This document shows positions 55,721 through 64,000 of a stretch of 64,000 nt of DNA, piece by piece; the stretch's first letter is position 1; every line of letters starts with the position of its first letter. This DNA is from Mesorhizobium sp. Root102. GTDB lineage: Bacteria; Pseudomonadota; Alphaproteobacteria; Rhizobiales; Rhizobiaceae. The position numbers and the translations under genes were made by a program. The notes beneath the pieces are model-generated. The model ran no database searches. It had not been told where the DNA came from and was given only the letters and a program-made list of their open reading frames with translations. The stretch lies in NCBI RefSeq assembly GCF_001425625.1, contig NZ_LMCP01000001.1, forward strand, positions 187,430 through 251,429. The letters are read 5' to 3'.

Positions 55721-56455
55721 TCATTTCGCCGCGAGGCCACGCAGCTTCTCTATCTGCCGCATGTACTTCTCGATGACGATCGTTTCCGAAAATTGCCGCT
55801 CGACCTTGTTTCTGCTCCGCGCCCCCATCCCGACCCTGGATGCATCATCCATCATCGCAAACTCGATCATCTTGCTTGCCAGATCATCAGGGTCCCTCAC
55901 CTTGCATAGGAAGCCGTTGACCGCGTGGTCCACCACCTCCCTGCATCCGGGCACGTCGGTCGCGATCAGCGGCTTGCCCATGGCAGCCGCCTCGAGCAGC
56001 GAGCGCGGTGTTCCCTCCCTGTAGGAGGGCAAGACGACACAATCGGCAGCACTCAGGAAAGGCCGCACATCGTCTGTGGAGCCTAGATATTCGACCAATC
56101 CCTCACCGACCCATTGCTCGACATGCCGCCGACTGACGGCGGTTCGGTTCTCCACATCAAGAAAGCCGAGCAGTTGGAAGCGTGCACCGGGCAGTTCCTG
56201 GCGAACCAGACGGGCCGCATCGATGAATTCGCCGACGCCCTTGTCCCAGAGAAGCCGGGCCATGAGAAGAAACACGATCGCACCAGACCGGGTGCGCACT
56301 TCGGACGACGGGACAAAGCGCACGAGGTCGATGCCGGAGCCAGGCAAAAGCGCGGTCCGTTCCTTGTGGACCAGATGCGCATCGACGAACAGCATCCTGT
56401 CGTCGTCGTTCTGAAAGAAAACCATTTTGGAACGAGCCAGCGCTACCCGATACAA
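55721..56455 (-). CDS. glycosyltransferase family 4, C-terminal part of a frameshifted gene
   Basis: This frame carries the nucleotide-binding half of a GT4 transferase: FLLMARLLWDKGVGEFIDAARLV, FQLLGFLD, LPSYREGTPRSLLEAAAMGKPLIATDVPGCREVV (the E-x7-E motif) and a C-terminal helix. Homology to PglA-like N-acetylgalactosaminyl transferases suggests a second-sugar transfer to a lipid-linked acceptor. The matching N-terminal half is in the frame 56443-56862. Homology crosses between frames at 56516-56520, where one extra A in the coding strand (AAA for AA) would restore ITNISGLGTAFVRGGLL. The apparent start codon near 56455 is therefore not genuine. Confidence 0.82.
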   Translation of the reverse strand: MYRVALARSKMVFFQNDDDRMLFVDAHLVHKERTALLPGSGIDLVRFVPSSEVRTRSGAIVFLLMARLLWDKGVGEFIDAARLVRQELPGARFQLLGFLDVENRTAVSRRHVEQWVGEGLVEYLGSTDDVRPFLSAADCVVLPSYREGTPRSLLEAAAMGKPLIATDVPGCREVVDHAVNGFLCKVRDPDDLASKMIEFAMMDDASRVGMGARSRNKVERQFSETIVIEKYMRQIEKLRGLAAK

Positions 56456-56862
56456 GGCCTTGGCAATTCTGAGCAGCAGACCACCACGGACGAATGCCGT
56501 CCCCAGCCCGGAAATGTTGTGATGACCGCAATGCCATTCAGATTGGCCGCGATGGAGCCGAACACATTGGGCTTGATCGTGAAGCCGACAAACGCCAACG
56601 GTCTTTCACGCCGCAAGAGACGCCAGTAGCGCCACAGAAGCACCATGTCCCGCAACGGCGACGTGCCGGAATTGTCCATTTCGAGTTCGACATAGCGGCA
56701 GCCCATCGCCGCTGTCAGCGAAGAATACTCGTCTCTCGGCGCCATGATGACGACGTCATAGCCATGGCTCCGCAAGGCCTCGATCAGACCCTTGCGGAAA
56801 TTGACGACGTTCCAGGACGTGTTTATCGAGATGACAACAGTGTTGCGAACAGCGGGCATCAT
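56443..56862 (-). CDS. glycosyltransferase family 4, N-terminal part of a frameshifted gene
   Basis: This is the N-terminal half of the same GT4 gene. It starts at ATG 56862 (or 56859), overlapping the stop of the upstream GT4 gene. VVISINTSWNVVNFRKGLIEAL and YDVVIMAPRDEYSSL are the first Rossmann strands. LLRRERPLAFVGFTIKPNVFGSIAAN is the acceptor-domain motif shared with PglA-type enzymes. After IAVIT the frame goes wrong and runs about 20 codons to a stop at 56443. If the deletion is real, neither half alone would make a working enzyme. Confidence 0.8.
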   Translation of the reverse strand: MMPAVRNTVVISINTSWNVVNFRKGLIEALRSHGYDVVIMAPRDEYSSLTAAMGCRYVELEMDNSGTSPLRDMVLLWRYWRLLRRERPLAFVGFTIKPNVFGSIAANLNGIAVITTFPGWGRHSSVVVCCSELPRPCIG

Positions 56863-57980
56863 CTCTGCCCGCCCGGATATGGCGAAGGCGCTCCCAACAG
56901 CATATCCGCAAATCGCCCGGGCGATCTTTCCGACAAGGTCTTTGCATACAAGGCCGACCGATCGCCGCCGCGAATCACCTTCAACAGTGCATCCGCAATT
57001 TCGAACGCGCCAAAGCCGGCTGAAACCTCCAGGCCGGACAGCATGTCCAGATCTCCCGCACAGGGCGTGGTGACGATGCCGGGAACCCGGCAAGCCATCA
57101 TTTCCAGAAGGACGTTTGGAAATCCCTCGGCCGCCGACGTGAGCAGGCCGACACGCGATGCGCGAAGCAGCGGAAATGGATTGTCTCTGTGGCCGAGCAG
57201 ATTTACGCGCGAGACCAGATCAAGCTTGCTGGCGTAAGCTCTCAGTTCCGAATCCATGGGCCCGGAGCCAACCACGGCAAGCTCATAATCTTCGCCGGTC
57301 CTTCGTCTGACCTCGGCGAGCACATCAACCGCGATCGTCGGGCGCTTGACCTCAATCAGCCGGCCGCACCAGACTAACTGCGGACGGCGGGAAAATATCC
57401 CGGCGTCGCTCTCCGACAACACCCTAGTGGACATTTTGATGATGAGATCTTCATCGACCGGGTTGGGCAAAGTACGCAATTTAGCAATGGCACGCGGGGG
57501 CAACACCTCACGCAGGCGTTCATTCATGTAGCTCGTTTGCGCGACAACCATGTCCTGACTGCCATAAGCAGCGTAGAGTGCCCTGTAAGCCAGTGCGCGA
57601 CGGCCTTTGAAGCGATCCAGAAGTACCGTGGACTCGCGAGCGACCAACCTGCGGCTTCGAAGAACTCCAACATTTCGGGCGGCAGCCAGGAACGAATTCA
57701 CCCGCGCGTGGCTTGAAAAAACAAAATCGTATCGATGCCGGATCAGCCTCGGGGCGAGCAAAAACTCGCTCATGGCCTTACCGCCGCCAAAGCCGTAACT
57801 GCGCCGGATCCCATCCTGGTATGATCCACCGGCTTCCCCCGCGGCCTGGCCACCCAGGAAGCCGATTTCGACGTCCCAGTCGGGCCGGCTCGCGAGTGCA
57901 CGTGCAACCAGTTTCAGGATGGTTTCGGCCCCACCTCTGATGTCGAGCGGAATGGCGATCAGCGCGAGCTTCCTTGTCAT
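56859..57980 (-). CDS. glycosyltransferase family 4
   Basis: This 373-residue retaining GT-B glycosyltransferase has an N-terminal KLALIAIPLDIRGGAETILKLVARAL (donor-site GG loop). VWCGRLIEVKRPTIAVDVLAEV and AVVGSGPMDSELRAYA lie in the C-terminal domain, with LTSAAEGFPNVLLEMMACRVPGIVT as the catalytic E-x7-E-like motif. The start is ATG 57980, 13 bases after the methyltransferase stop; the frame is open 19 codons further, overlapping that gene. It is intact and overlaps the start of the broken GT4. Donor and acceptor are unknown. Confidence 0.85.
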   Translation of the reverse strand: MTRKLALIAIPLDIRGGAETILKLVARALASRPDWDVEIGFLGGQAAGEAGGSYQDGIRRSYGFGGGKAMSEFLLAPRLIRHRYDFVFSSHARVNSFLAAARNVGVLRSRRLVARESTVLLDRFKGRRALAYRALYAAYGSQDMVVAQTSYMNERLREVLPPRAIAKLRTLPNPVDEDLIIKMSTRVLSESDAGIFSRRPQLVWCGRLIEVKRPTIAVDVLAEVRRRTGEDYELAVVGSGPMDSELRAYASKLDLVSRVNLLGHRDNPFPLLRASRVGLLTSAAEGFPNVLLEMMACRVPGIVTTPCAGDLDMLSGLEVSAGFGAFEIADALLKVIRGGDRSALYAKTLSERSPGRFADMLLGAPSPYPGGQR

Positions 57981-57993
57981 GAGCCGCAAGGTT

Positions 57994-58803
57994 TCACTGT
58001 TTTCGCCGAAAAACATAGGCGTAGGTCTCGACAGCATCCTTGCCGAGAACCAAAGCCGAAACGCCTAGCCAGATGCGCCAGGCGAGAAAGGCCGGCACGA
58101 AAAAATAGAAATAGGAACTCTTCCAGAACAGATGGCGCTCGATGAGCTCCAGGCCGTTCCGTTTTGCGATTGTTTCGACGTCACTAGGCAGGCACTTGTC
58201 GTAGAAAGCCGGAAACCCGTCGTGACCCTTGCCCTTTTCGGGATAGATCGCAAAAAGCAGCCGTCGTTTCAGCCCTTCCGACAGAACCCGATTTAACCTG
58301 GCGAAAACAGCGTTGCGCGAGGGCGAGAAAATGGCAACCACGCCTCCCGGCTTCACGCAACTGGCAATACCGCGCAAGGCACCCTCACCGTCACGCACGT
58401 GTTCGAGCGTCGCTTGACAAATCACAACGTCAGCATCACCCCTCCCCTCAAACGAGGTTAGGTCCGCTTCAATCTCCTCGTCGTATATTCCGCGCGGCGC
58501 TTTCGACAACTCCTCCGCGTTCAGGTCGAGCCCGACGACAAAAAGCCTCAGGCGCCGCTTCTCCGAAGGGCTGACGAACGGCCTGGCACCCCCGCCAAGA
58601 TCGTAAACCCGCGCGTTTGGAGTAAGCAGGGCAGGTGCTATCTCCGTCGCAAAGGTCCGATTGCCATCGATGCGAAGGCGCGATGGCAGAGCTCTGTCGA
58701 GGAACTCGGAAATCGCCACGTTCGCGCGAACAAACTTTCGCAATATCGACACTGCTTCACCATCGATTTCGTTCGCCGATCTGTGCCCATTCGCGCTCAG
58801 CAT
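57994..58803 (-). CDS. SAM-dependent methyltransferase
   Basis: This 269-residue class I methyltransferase has RVYDLGGGARPFVSP as motif I, LFVVGLDLNAEEL as motif II, and ADVVICQATLEHVRDGEGALRGIASCVKPGGVVAIFSPS covering motifs IV to VI. The C-terminus has a hydrophobic stretch (YFYFFVPAFLAWRIWLGVSALVLG), as in several methyltransferases of polysaccharide clusters, and may sit at the membrane. It lies five bases after the next methyltransferase gene. The substrate is unknown; modification of a lipid-linked sugar is a reasonable inference. Confidence 0.82.
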   Translation of the reverse strand: MLSANGHRSANEIDGEAVSILRKFVRANVAISEFLDRALPSRLRIDGNRTFATEIAPALLTPNARVYDLGGGARPFVSPSEKRRLRLFVVGLDLNAEELSKAPRGIYDEEIEADLTSFEGRGDADVVICQATLEHVRDGEGALRGIASCVKPGGVVAIFSPSRNAVFARLNRVLSEGLKRRLLFAIYPEKGKGHDGFPAFYDKCLPSDVETIAKRNGLELIERHLFWKSSYFYFFVPAFLAWRIWLGVSALVLGKDAVETYAYVFRRKQ

Positions 58804-58808
58804 CCGCG

Positions 58809-59585
58809 CTATACCCTGTGGAACACATAGAGCCGCGTATGATGCGAAAATGGACCGAGCAACCGATCGGCAGCAGCGCGTAAGCCCCTCAGGACGCCGT
58901 TGTTGCTGTCGTACCAGGCCTGCATTGGCCTGGCGAAAAATGTCTCGTCCTTCAACCCCTTGAAGCCGCCCCTTGGCCGCGACTCCAGAAGCTTGAAGCC
59001 GTGCTGTTCGAACCTGGACACGATCGAAGACGGCTCAAGGACGAACTGGTAAAATCCGTCCTGTTGACCCGAAAACCTGGGATAAAGACCCATTCTGGCC
59101 TTCAATCTTCTGAGAGGAGAAATGCTCGGCACCGTCACGAAGGCAATTCCTCCCGATCGGATGATGCGCCGCATCTCCAAGACGATCTCGTCATACCCGT
59201 CGAAGAAGTGCTCGATCACTCCGAGAGACCACACCCCATCGAAGAATTCGTCCCCGAAGACAGTTGCCCGAACATCTCCAACCGTCACCTGCAAATACGG
59301 CGCGATGCGATTCACCATCCCCACGGTCTTCTGCGCAAAGTCGATTCCATGGGCGGAAAAGCCTGCCTGATGCAGGCCATAGACCGTATTGGCGAGGCCA
59401 CATCCGGCGTCCAGGACCTTCGCCGGTCCTGTCAGATATCGTTTGGTCGTTTCGACGACAAAGCGATCCGGCCTCAAGACGATCCCTTCGGCCCAGTGGG
59501 AATCCCAATAGTCGTCGTCGGCTATCGTGCCGACATGGACGATGCGGCTGTTCTTGTCGTCGTAGAATGCTTTCTTCTCATTCAT
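58809..59585 (-). CDS. SAM-dependent methyltransferase
   Basis: This 258-residue class I methyltransferase has AKVLDAGCGLANTVYGLHQAGF as motif I, AHGIDFAQKTV as motif II, and FFDGVWSLGVIEHFFDGYDEIVLEMRRIIRSGGIAFVTVPS as motifs IV-VI. The start ATG 59585 lies within the flippase stop region (ATGAATGA), an eight-base overlap. It is followed by a second, only distantly similar methyltransferase, so the repeat unit may carry two methylations, or one enzyme may act on another group. Confidence 0.84.
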   Translation of the reverse strand: MNEKKAFYDDKNSRIVHVGTIADDDYWDSHWAEGIVLRPDRFVVETTKRYLTGPAKVLDAGCGLANTVYGLHQAGFSAHGIDFAQKTVGMVNRIAPYLQVTVGDVRATVFGDEFFDGVWSLGVIEHFFDGYDEIVLEMRRIIRSGGIAFVTVPSISPLRRLKARMGLYPRFSGQQDGFYQFVLEPSSIVSRFEQHGFKLLESRPRGGFKGLKDETFFARPMQAWYDSNNGVLRGLRAAADRLLGPFSHHTRLYVFHRV

Positions 59586-60846
59586 TCCCGGCATCCGACC
59601 CGGCCATCGAAAAGGCTCGCTGTGCTGCATCCGGCCCGTTGTCGGCAATCACGCTCCTCAACGCGAAAAACGAACAAGCCGCGGCTATGGCATATGCGGA
59701 CAGAAATGCCATTTCGCTGCCAAGCGGCAGCCGCCACCACAGGCTCAATGCCGCCAAGCAGCAGCAAGCCAATGCTCCTATCGCGTAAGAATAGGTCAGC
59801 GTCATTGCGTTGTTCGAGCGGAGCGCAAACGGATCGATGACCACCTTCTTCGTCCTGTTTATCAGGACGGCGCAAGAAACGACCGCAAAGACCGCCGGAT
59901 CAAATGACGTCCCCAGCCATTCGGACGCATAGCCGGATAAAAACAGACCAATTATCCCCGCTGCAGACGCGACCGCAAAAATCAGCGCAATGGCCGCCCC
60001 CTCGAACAAGCCGCGCCGAAACTCCCTGATGTTTCCACTTGCGGCACTGAGAAATGCCCGCGGCACGAACACGAAGCTGGCCGCATTCATGAAGAAGCCG
60101 AACGACCGTTGCGAAAGATCGACACAAAACGAAAAGACGCCGAGATGGGTCTCGGAGCCAAACATCAAAATGATGTATCGAATGCCGACAAACACACCGC
60201 TCTCGGCCAGATTGCTCAACACAAATCCCCAGCCTGTGGCCAGCGACCCGCCAAGATAGGAAAGGCGAGGCCGCCTCAGATTCATCGGCCCCAGGAAAGC
60301 AAATGAAATCAGCGCTCCGGCGAAGTAGCTGAGCGAAAAGGCACTAAGCGCGGAGCCCACTTTCGCATCTCCGACAAGCAGGACTATGGCTCCGGCCTGG
60401 TACGCGACAGCCTGGCCGATCGCCGACCAACCGTATGCCCACAAACGCAGCTGAGACCTCAGAATCTCTTGAAGTGCGGTGTGCAAGCCGAATGAAACAA
60501 TGATGGTTGCAGCAACGACATTGCCAAATCCGAACCACGCCAGCATCAATCCGGCCAAGACGACAAACAAGGCCACAGCAGACAGGGCGGTCAGAATAGA
60601 CGATACGTACTCACTACCCAATCCTGCCGCATGCATTTTTGCAGAAATCGGCATTATGGAATAGGTCGCAACTCCAAAAACGAGCGTCGAAATAAATGAA
60701 ACTGTCGCAATCGTCGTGCTGAAAATACCATATTGGCCGACGTCCAGATGCCTGCCAATGTATAGCAAAGTCACTATATTGAGCAGACCAGGGACAATTC
60801 GTATTACGATGGACTCCACAAATTTCCACAGGCTGGCTCTTTTCAT
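59578..60846 (-). CDS. polysaccharide flippase (Wzx-like, MATE/MOP superfamily)
   Basis: This 422-residue inner-membrane protein has about 12 hydrophobic helices. The N-terminal SLWKFVESIVIRIVPGLLNIVTLLYIGRHL and YGIFSTTIATVSF match the PST/Wzx group of repeat-unit flippases. It would move the undecaprenyl-linked repeat unit to the periplasm for the Wzy-type polymerase. It overlaps the GT2 gene (ATGA) and the methyltransferase. With wza-, wzc- and wzy-like genes nearby it defines the locus as Wzx/Wzy-dependent. Confidence 0.85.
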   Translation of the reverse strand: MKRASLWKFVESIVIRIVPGLLNIVTLLYIGRHLDVGQYGIFSTTIATVSFISTLVFGVATYSIMPISAKMHAAGLGSEYVSSILTALSAVALFVVLAGLMLAWFGFGNVVAATIIVSFGLHTALQEILRSQLRLWAYGWSAIGQAVAYQAGAIVLLVGDAKVGSALSAFSLSYFAGALISFAFLGPMNLRRPRLSYLGGSLATGWGFVLSNLAESGVFVGIRYIILMFGSETHLGVFSFCVDLSQRSFGFFMNAASFVFVPRAFLSAASGNIREFRRGLFEGAAIALIFAVASAAGIIGLFLSGYASEWLGTSFDPAVFAVVSCAVLINRTKKVVIDPFALRSNNAMTLTYSYAIGALACCCLAALSLWWRLPLGSEMAFLSAYAIAAACSFFALRSVIADNGPDAAQRAFSMAGSDAGNE

Positions 60847-61715
60847 GAGGTCACCCGTGCGAACGACCTCTTGAGCAAGAATGGGAAACTCAAGACACCA
60901 AAGCTCAAGCAGGCAAGAACCGCCTTGCCCAGGAACCGAACCGACCGATATCGTCCAAGCCAGAATGCCCTGATGTAATTCAAGTTCAGCAACAACATCG
61001 GGTACGCATTTCGCCGCTGATGAAGCCGAATTCTTGCCGTCATCCCTTCCGGCAAATACCTCTTTCGCCCGATAGCGACGTTGACACAGATAACGTCGTA
61101 TTCGATCGACAATCTGGACCAGAGAAGAGATGTTGGAACACGGCGGAACCGCCCTGCGGGTGGCACGGCAACCCGTTTCAACAAAGGAGTTCTGATGACC
61201 TCCTTCTTGTCGCCGACAACACGTTCGTCAGCTCGCATCTTGATCAGGTTTGTGCGCTCTGATGGAAACTGGTTTGCTCTTACATCCGATTCACTCAGAA
61301 CCATCGAGAATACAAAACCGGCAGTCCTCTCGTCGATACTTTGCTCGAAGAGACGCTCACAAATCTCGGGCAAGCGATCGGTGAAGAGATCGTCGTCATC
61401 ATCGAAAATCATGCAATAGTCGCCAGTGGCCAAAGCGATCGCCGAAAACATTGCGGCTCCTCTGCCGCCATTCGGACCAGAGGTGACCACCAATCTGGCA
61501 TCGCGAGACGCGATTTCGGCAAGCGCTTCGCTTGTCCCGTCGGTCGAACCGTCGACATGGACACATATCTGCAATGGGCATTTCGCGCGCAACAGCTCCT
61601 GGACCAGCGCGGCAACGCGATCCCGCCGATTGAACGTAGGGATGCAAACGCTCAATAGCGCCTGGGCCTGTTTGCGAGCCGTATCGATTCCATCTCCTCC
61701 TGGTTGCGTGGTCAT
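60843..61715 (-). CDS. glycosyltransferase family 2
   Basis: This 290-residue GT-A transferase has LLSVCIPTFNRRDRVAALVQELL at the N-terminus, HVDGSTDGTSEALAEI as the nucleotide-binding loop and GDYCMIFDDDDDLF as the metal-binding acidic cluster. A C-terminal hydrophobic stretch (LGKAVLACLSFGVLSFPFLL) may anchor it to the membrane. It is four-base-overlapped with the flippase gene downstream and lies 25 bases after the epimerase. Donor and acceptor are unknown. Confidence 0.85.
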   Translation of the reverse strand: MTTQPGGDGIDTARKQAQALLSVCIPTFNRRDRVAALVQELLRAKCPLQICVHVDGSTDGTSEALAEIASRDARLVVTSGPNGGRGAAMFSAIALATGDYCMIFDDDDDLFTDRLPEICERLFEQSIDERTAGFVFSMVLSESDVRANQFPSERTNLIKMRADERVVGDKKEVIRTPLLKRVAVPPAGRFRRVPTSLLWSRLSIEYDVICVNVAIGRKRYLPEGMTARIRLHQRRNAYPMLLLNLNYIRAFWLGRYRSVRFLGKAVLACLSFGVLSFPFLLKRSFARVTS

Positions 61716-61740
61716 GGAACAGGGCTATGCGCGAACAGAC

Positions 61741-62766
61741 CTATCCTCGCCCAAAATACGCCTGGTACCACTCCACAAACCGCCCCACCCCCTCGGTCAC
61801 CGTCGTCGTCGGGCGGTAGCCGACCGCCTGCTCCAGCGCCGATGTGTCGGCAAAGGTATCTGGCACGTCGCCGGGCTGCAGCGGCAGCAGTTCAACGATG
61901 GCTTTCCGGCCCAGCGCTTTTTCCAGCGCCTCGACATAGGCGGTCAGCTTCACTGGATTGTTGTTGCCGATGTTGAAGATGCGCCACGGGGCGCTGCTCG
62001 TCGCCGGATCTGGACGGCTGGAGTCCCAGGCGGCATTGCCCGTGGCCGGGCTGTCGCTGGCCCGCACGACGCCTTCGGCGATGTCCTCGACATAGGTGAA
62101 GTCGCGCGTGTGGTTGCCGTTGTTGAACAGCTTGATCGGCTCGCCGGCAAGGATGTTCTTGGTGAACAGGAACAGCGCCATGTCCGGGCGCCCCCAGGGG
62201 CCATACACGGTGAAGAAGCGAAGCCCGGTCGTCGGCAACCGGAACAAATGGCTGTAGCTGTGCGCCATCAACTCGTTGGCGCGCTTGGTCGCGGCGTAGA
62301 ACTGCAGCGGATGGTCGGCCGGCCGGTGCTCGGAAAACGGCATGTCGGTGTTGGCGCCGTAGACGCTCGAGGTGCTGGCATAGGTCAGGTGCGCAACGGC
62401 GCTGTTGCGGCAGGCCTCGAGCATGTTGGCATAGGCGATGATGTTGCTTTCGACATAGGCGTGCGGGTTTTCCAGGCTGTAGCGAACCCCGGCCTGGGCC
62501 GCGAGATGGATCACCCGGTCGAATGCGTGGTCGGCAAAGCAGCCATCGACAACACTTCTGTTGGCGAGATTGCCACGGATGAACTGATAGCCGGCATTGG
62601 TCTTGCGGCTCGCCTCCTCCAGCAGCCGCAGCCTCGCCTCCTTGATCCGCTGATCATAGTAGTCGTTGACGTTGTCGATGCCGACAACCTCGTCGCCGCG
62701 CTCCAGCAGCCGTTTCGATACATGATAGCCTATGAAGCCGGCAGCGCCGGTAACCAGAACTTTCAT
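61741..62766 (-). CDS. lpsL: UDP-glucuronate 4-epimerase (LpsL-like)
   Basis: This 341-residue extended SDR converts UDP-glucuronate to UDP-galacturonate. The N-terminal [41 protein letters not shown], the YAATK catalytic site, [16 protein letters not shown] and [13 protein letters not shown] are the signature of the LpsL/Cap1J group. The start overlaps the dehydrogenase stop (TGATG). Dehydrogenase plus epimerase is the usual route to galacturonate in rhizobial polysaccharide. The epimerase looks intact, while the linked dehydrogenase appears to be damaged. Confidence 0.88.
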   Translation of the reverse strand: MKVLVTGAAGFIGYHVSKRLLERGDEVVGIDNVNDYYDQRIKEARLRLLEEASRKTNAGYQFIRGNLANRSVVDGCFADHAFDRVIHLAAQAGVRYSLENPHAYVESNIIAYANMLEACRNSAVAHLTYASTSSVYGANTDMPFSEHRPADHPLQFYAATKRANELMAHSYSHLFRLPTTGLRFFTVYGPWGRPDMALFLFTKNILAGEPIKLFNNGNHTRDFTYVEDIAEGVVRASDSPATGNAAWDSSRPDPATSSAPWRIFNIGNNNPVKLTAYVEALEKALGRKAIVELLPLQPGDVPDTFADTSALEQAVGYRPTTTVTEGVGRFVEWYQAYFGRG

Positions 62767-63923
62767 CAGAACCGCCCATCCATAACATGCCTGGGGAACA
62801 GGCCCTTGATGTCGTAGATGACGCCCGGGGTCTTGCAAAGCGACTGCAGGCCGTCAACGCCAAGAGCGCGGAACTGCCGGTGGCCGACGGCCACGATGAC
62901 GTCGTCATCGCGCTCGTCGGGAATGTCGTTCATGCTCGCCACGCCGAAGGTGCGCGCGCATTCCTGCGCGTCGACCCAGGGGTCCCAGATGTCGATACCG
63001 GCATTGTATTCTTTCAGCTGGGCGACGATATCGGCGACCTTGGAATTTCTCAGGTCCGGACAGTTTTCCTTGAAAGCCGCGCCCATCACCAAAATCCGGC
63101 TGCCGACAGGTATCCCCTTGCGCATCATCAGGCGGGCCGTCTGATCCGCCGCGTGCTGACCCATGCCGTCATTGATACGGCGGCGGGCAAGAATCACCTC
63201 CGGATGATAGCCGAGTTCCTGGGCCTTGTGGGTGAGATAGTAAGGATCGACGCCGATGCAGTGACCGCCAACGAGACCCGGCGTGAAGCGCAGGAAATTC
63301 CATTTGGTGCCGGCGGCTTCCGGCACTTCGGACGTACGGTGCGTACCCGCCGGCACGATCGCGGCGTAGAGCGCATCGATGCCTTCGGCCGCTTCCGGCG
63401 TGGAGCCGCTGGTGACCTTGACGATCGCCTGCAGCCGATGCTCTTGATCACCCGGATTGATGTGCTCGGGACTGTAGCCGAGGAAGAACCCGTCATTGTA
63501 ACGCAGGCCCGAATGTTTCTCGATCAGCGGCGCGCACACCTCTTCCGTGCAGCCGGGATAGACAGTCGATTCGAAAATCACCACCGCGCCTGGCGAGATG
63601 ACCTCACCGACTAATGTCGATGCCATAATCAGCGGTTTCAGATCCGGCCGGTTGGCCCTGTCGATCGGCGCCGGCACCGTGACGATGAAAACCCCGTAAT
63701 CGCGCAGATCGGCCTTGTCGGTGGTGAGCCTCAGCCGCGTAGCAGCATTGATCTCATCGTTGCTGGCTTCCAGCGTATGGTCGTCGCCACGCTTCAGCGC
63801 GTCCACCCTCGACTGGTTGATGTCAAACCCGACGACATCCCTGGTGGCGCCGAAGGCGACCGCCAACGGCAGACCGACATAGCCAAGCCCGATGATTGCT
63901 ATTTTCCTGGAGGCGAGATCCAT
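62766..63923 (-). CDS. nucleotide-sugar dehydrogenase (TviB/WbpO type) with internal in-frame deletion
   Basis: This 385-residue member of the UDP-glucose/UDP-HexNAc 6-dehydrogenase family, about 425-430 residues in intact TviB/WbpO-type members, makes UDP-uronic acids. The NAD loop [27 protein letters not shown] and the catalytic Cys222 in [15 protein letters not shown] are present. Between PAGTHRTSE and AAGTKWNF, however, the segment VAEAAKVIENTQRD..NEL..LGID.., which carries the catalytic Lys and Asn and the long dimer helix, is missing without a frame change (junction near 63315-63330). The start is ATG 63923 behind AGGAAG. As read, the enzyme should be inactive. It heads the minus-strand set of lpsL, GT2, wzx and others. 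Confidence 0.85.
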   Translation of the reverse strand: MDLASRKIAIIGLGYVGLPLAVAFGATRDVVGFDINQSRVDALKRGDDHTLEASNDEINAATRLRLTTDKADLRDYGVFIVTVPAPIDRANRPDLKPLIMASTLVGEVISPGAVVIFESTVYPGCTEEVCAPLIEKHSGLRYNDGFFLGYSPEHINPGDQEHRLQAIVKVTSGSTPEAAEGIDALYAAIVPAGTHRTSEVPEAAGTKWNFLRFTPGLVGGHCIGVDPYYLTHKAQELGYHPEVILARRRINDGMGQHAADQTARLMMRKGIPVGSRILVMGAAFKENCPDLRNSKVADIVAQLKEYNAGIDIWDPWVDAQECARTFGVASMNDIPDERDDDVIVAVGHRQFRALGVDGLQSLCKTPGVIYDIKGLFPRHVMDGRF

Positions 63924-64000
63924 CTGCTTCCTGCGCTTGCTATTCCAGAGTCGTGCTTCGCTTTGGCTATCGGGCGCCAAAGCCGGTAAACATCGTTTTC

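Noticed and set aside
63924..64000. Further coding sequence upstream of the dehydrogenase start
   Set aside because: The frame is open, but the conserved N-terminus and AGGAAG site place the start at 63923; the last 77 bases show nothing else.

Overview
The window reads as a chromosomal segment of a high-GC alphaproteobacterium of the order Hyphomicrobiales (Rhizobiales), most likely Mesorhizobium or a close relative. This rests on the frc-type fructose ABC transporter with a divergent ROK regulator, the glgP-glgB-glgC-glgA-pgm-glgX operon, a fused cysNC, rhizobial-looking intergenic palindromes and an lpsL-type UDP-glucuronate 4-epimerase. No rRNA, tRNA, CRISPR array, integrase or insertion sequence was recognised. 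The genus is an inference from gene content, not from a search.

Layout. (1) 1-3.5 kb: the start of an oligopeptide-type ABC solute-binding protein gene, cut by the left edge, then a tadE/tadG-like pair. (2) 3.5-16.6 kb, minus strand: a glycogen and alpha-glucan operon (phosphorylase, branching enzyme, ADP-glucose pyrophosphorylase, synthase, phosphoglucomutase, debranching enzyme, alpha-glucosidase). A 14-codon leader ORF precedes glgP, and a pair of inverted repeats lies between pgm and glgX. (3) 16.7-22.6 kb: a fructose uptake locus, frcB-frcC-frcA on minus and a ROK regulator, RbsD/FucU mutarotase and PfkB kinase on plus. The two arms diverge from a palindrome whose half-sites each contain TTGACA. 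(4) 22.9-27.7 kb: a DegT-type aminotransferase and the sulfate-activation genes cysD, cysNC and cysQ. (5) 28.1-33.9 kb: a polymerase or ligase, an SDR, an initiating sugar-phosphate transferase, a GT2 and a WbpM-type dehydratase.

(6) 34.3-47.5 kb: an ABC-transporter-dependent O-antigen-like locus. It has Wzm and Wzt homologues, two methyltransferases, a pyruvyl transferase, a 1544-residue fusion protein (methyltransferase, coiled coil, WbsX, GT4, GT2) and rfbACBD for dTDP-rhamnose. The stretch at 35.8-39.4 kb is more AT-rich and holds unrecognised fragments. (7) 47.7-64 kb: a Wzx/Wzy-type exopolysaccharide locus with a polymerase, a TPR protein, a Wzc-like autokinase, a Wza-like export protein, small secreted FecR-like proteins, glycosyltransferases, methyltransferases, a flippase, a UDP-glucuronate 4-epimerase and a nucleotide-sugar dehydrogenase.

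Main observations. In region 7, four genes are split by frameshifts (near 51.15, 54.38, 55.48 and 56.52 kb). The nucleotide-sugar dehydrogenase lacks, in frame, about 40 residues that normally carry catalytic Lys and Asn. No comparable lesions were seen in the other 50 kb, so this locus may be a decaying polysaccharide system; sequencing error could explain the frameshifts but not easily the in-frame deletion. In region 6 the fusion protein resembles in outline the WbdD methyltransferase plus coiled-coil chain-length ruler. Its coiled coil contains a 42-bp tandem repeat, equal to two heptads, so copy number could change coiled-coil length without losing register. Both ideas are inference and the deciding tests are stated below.
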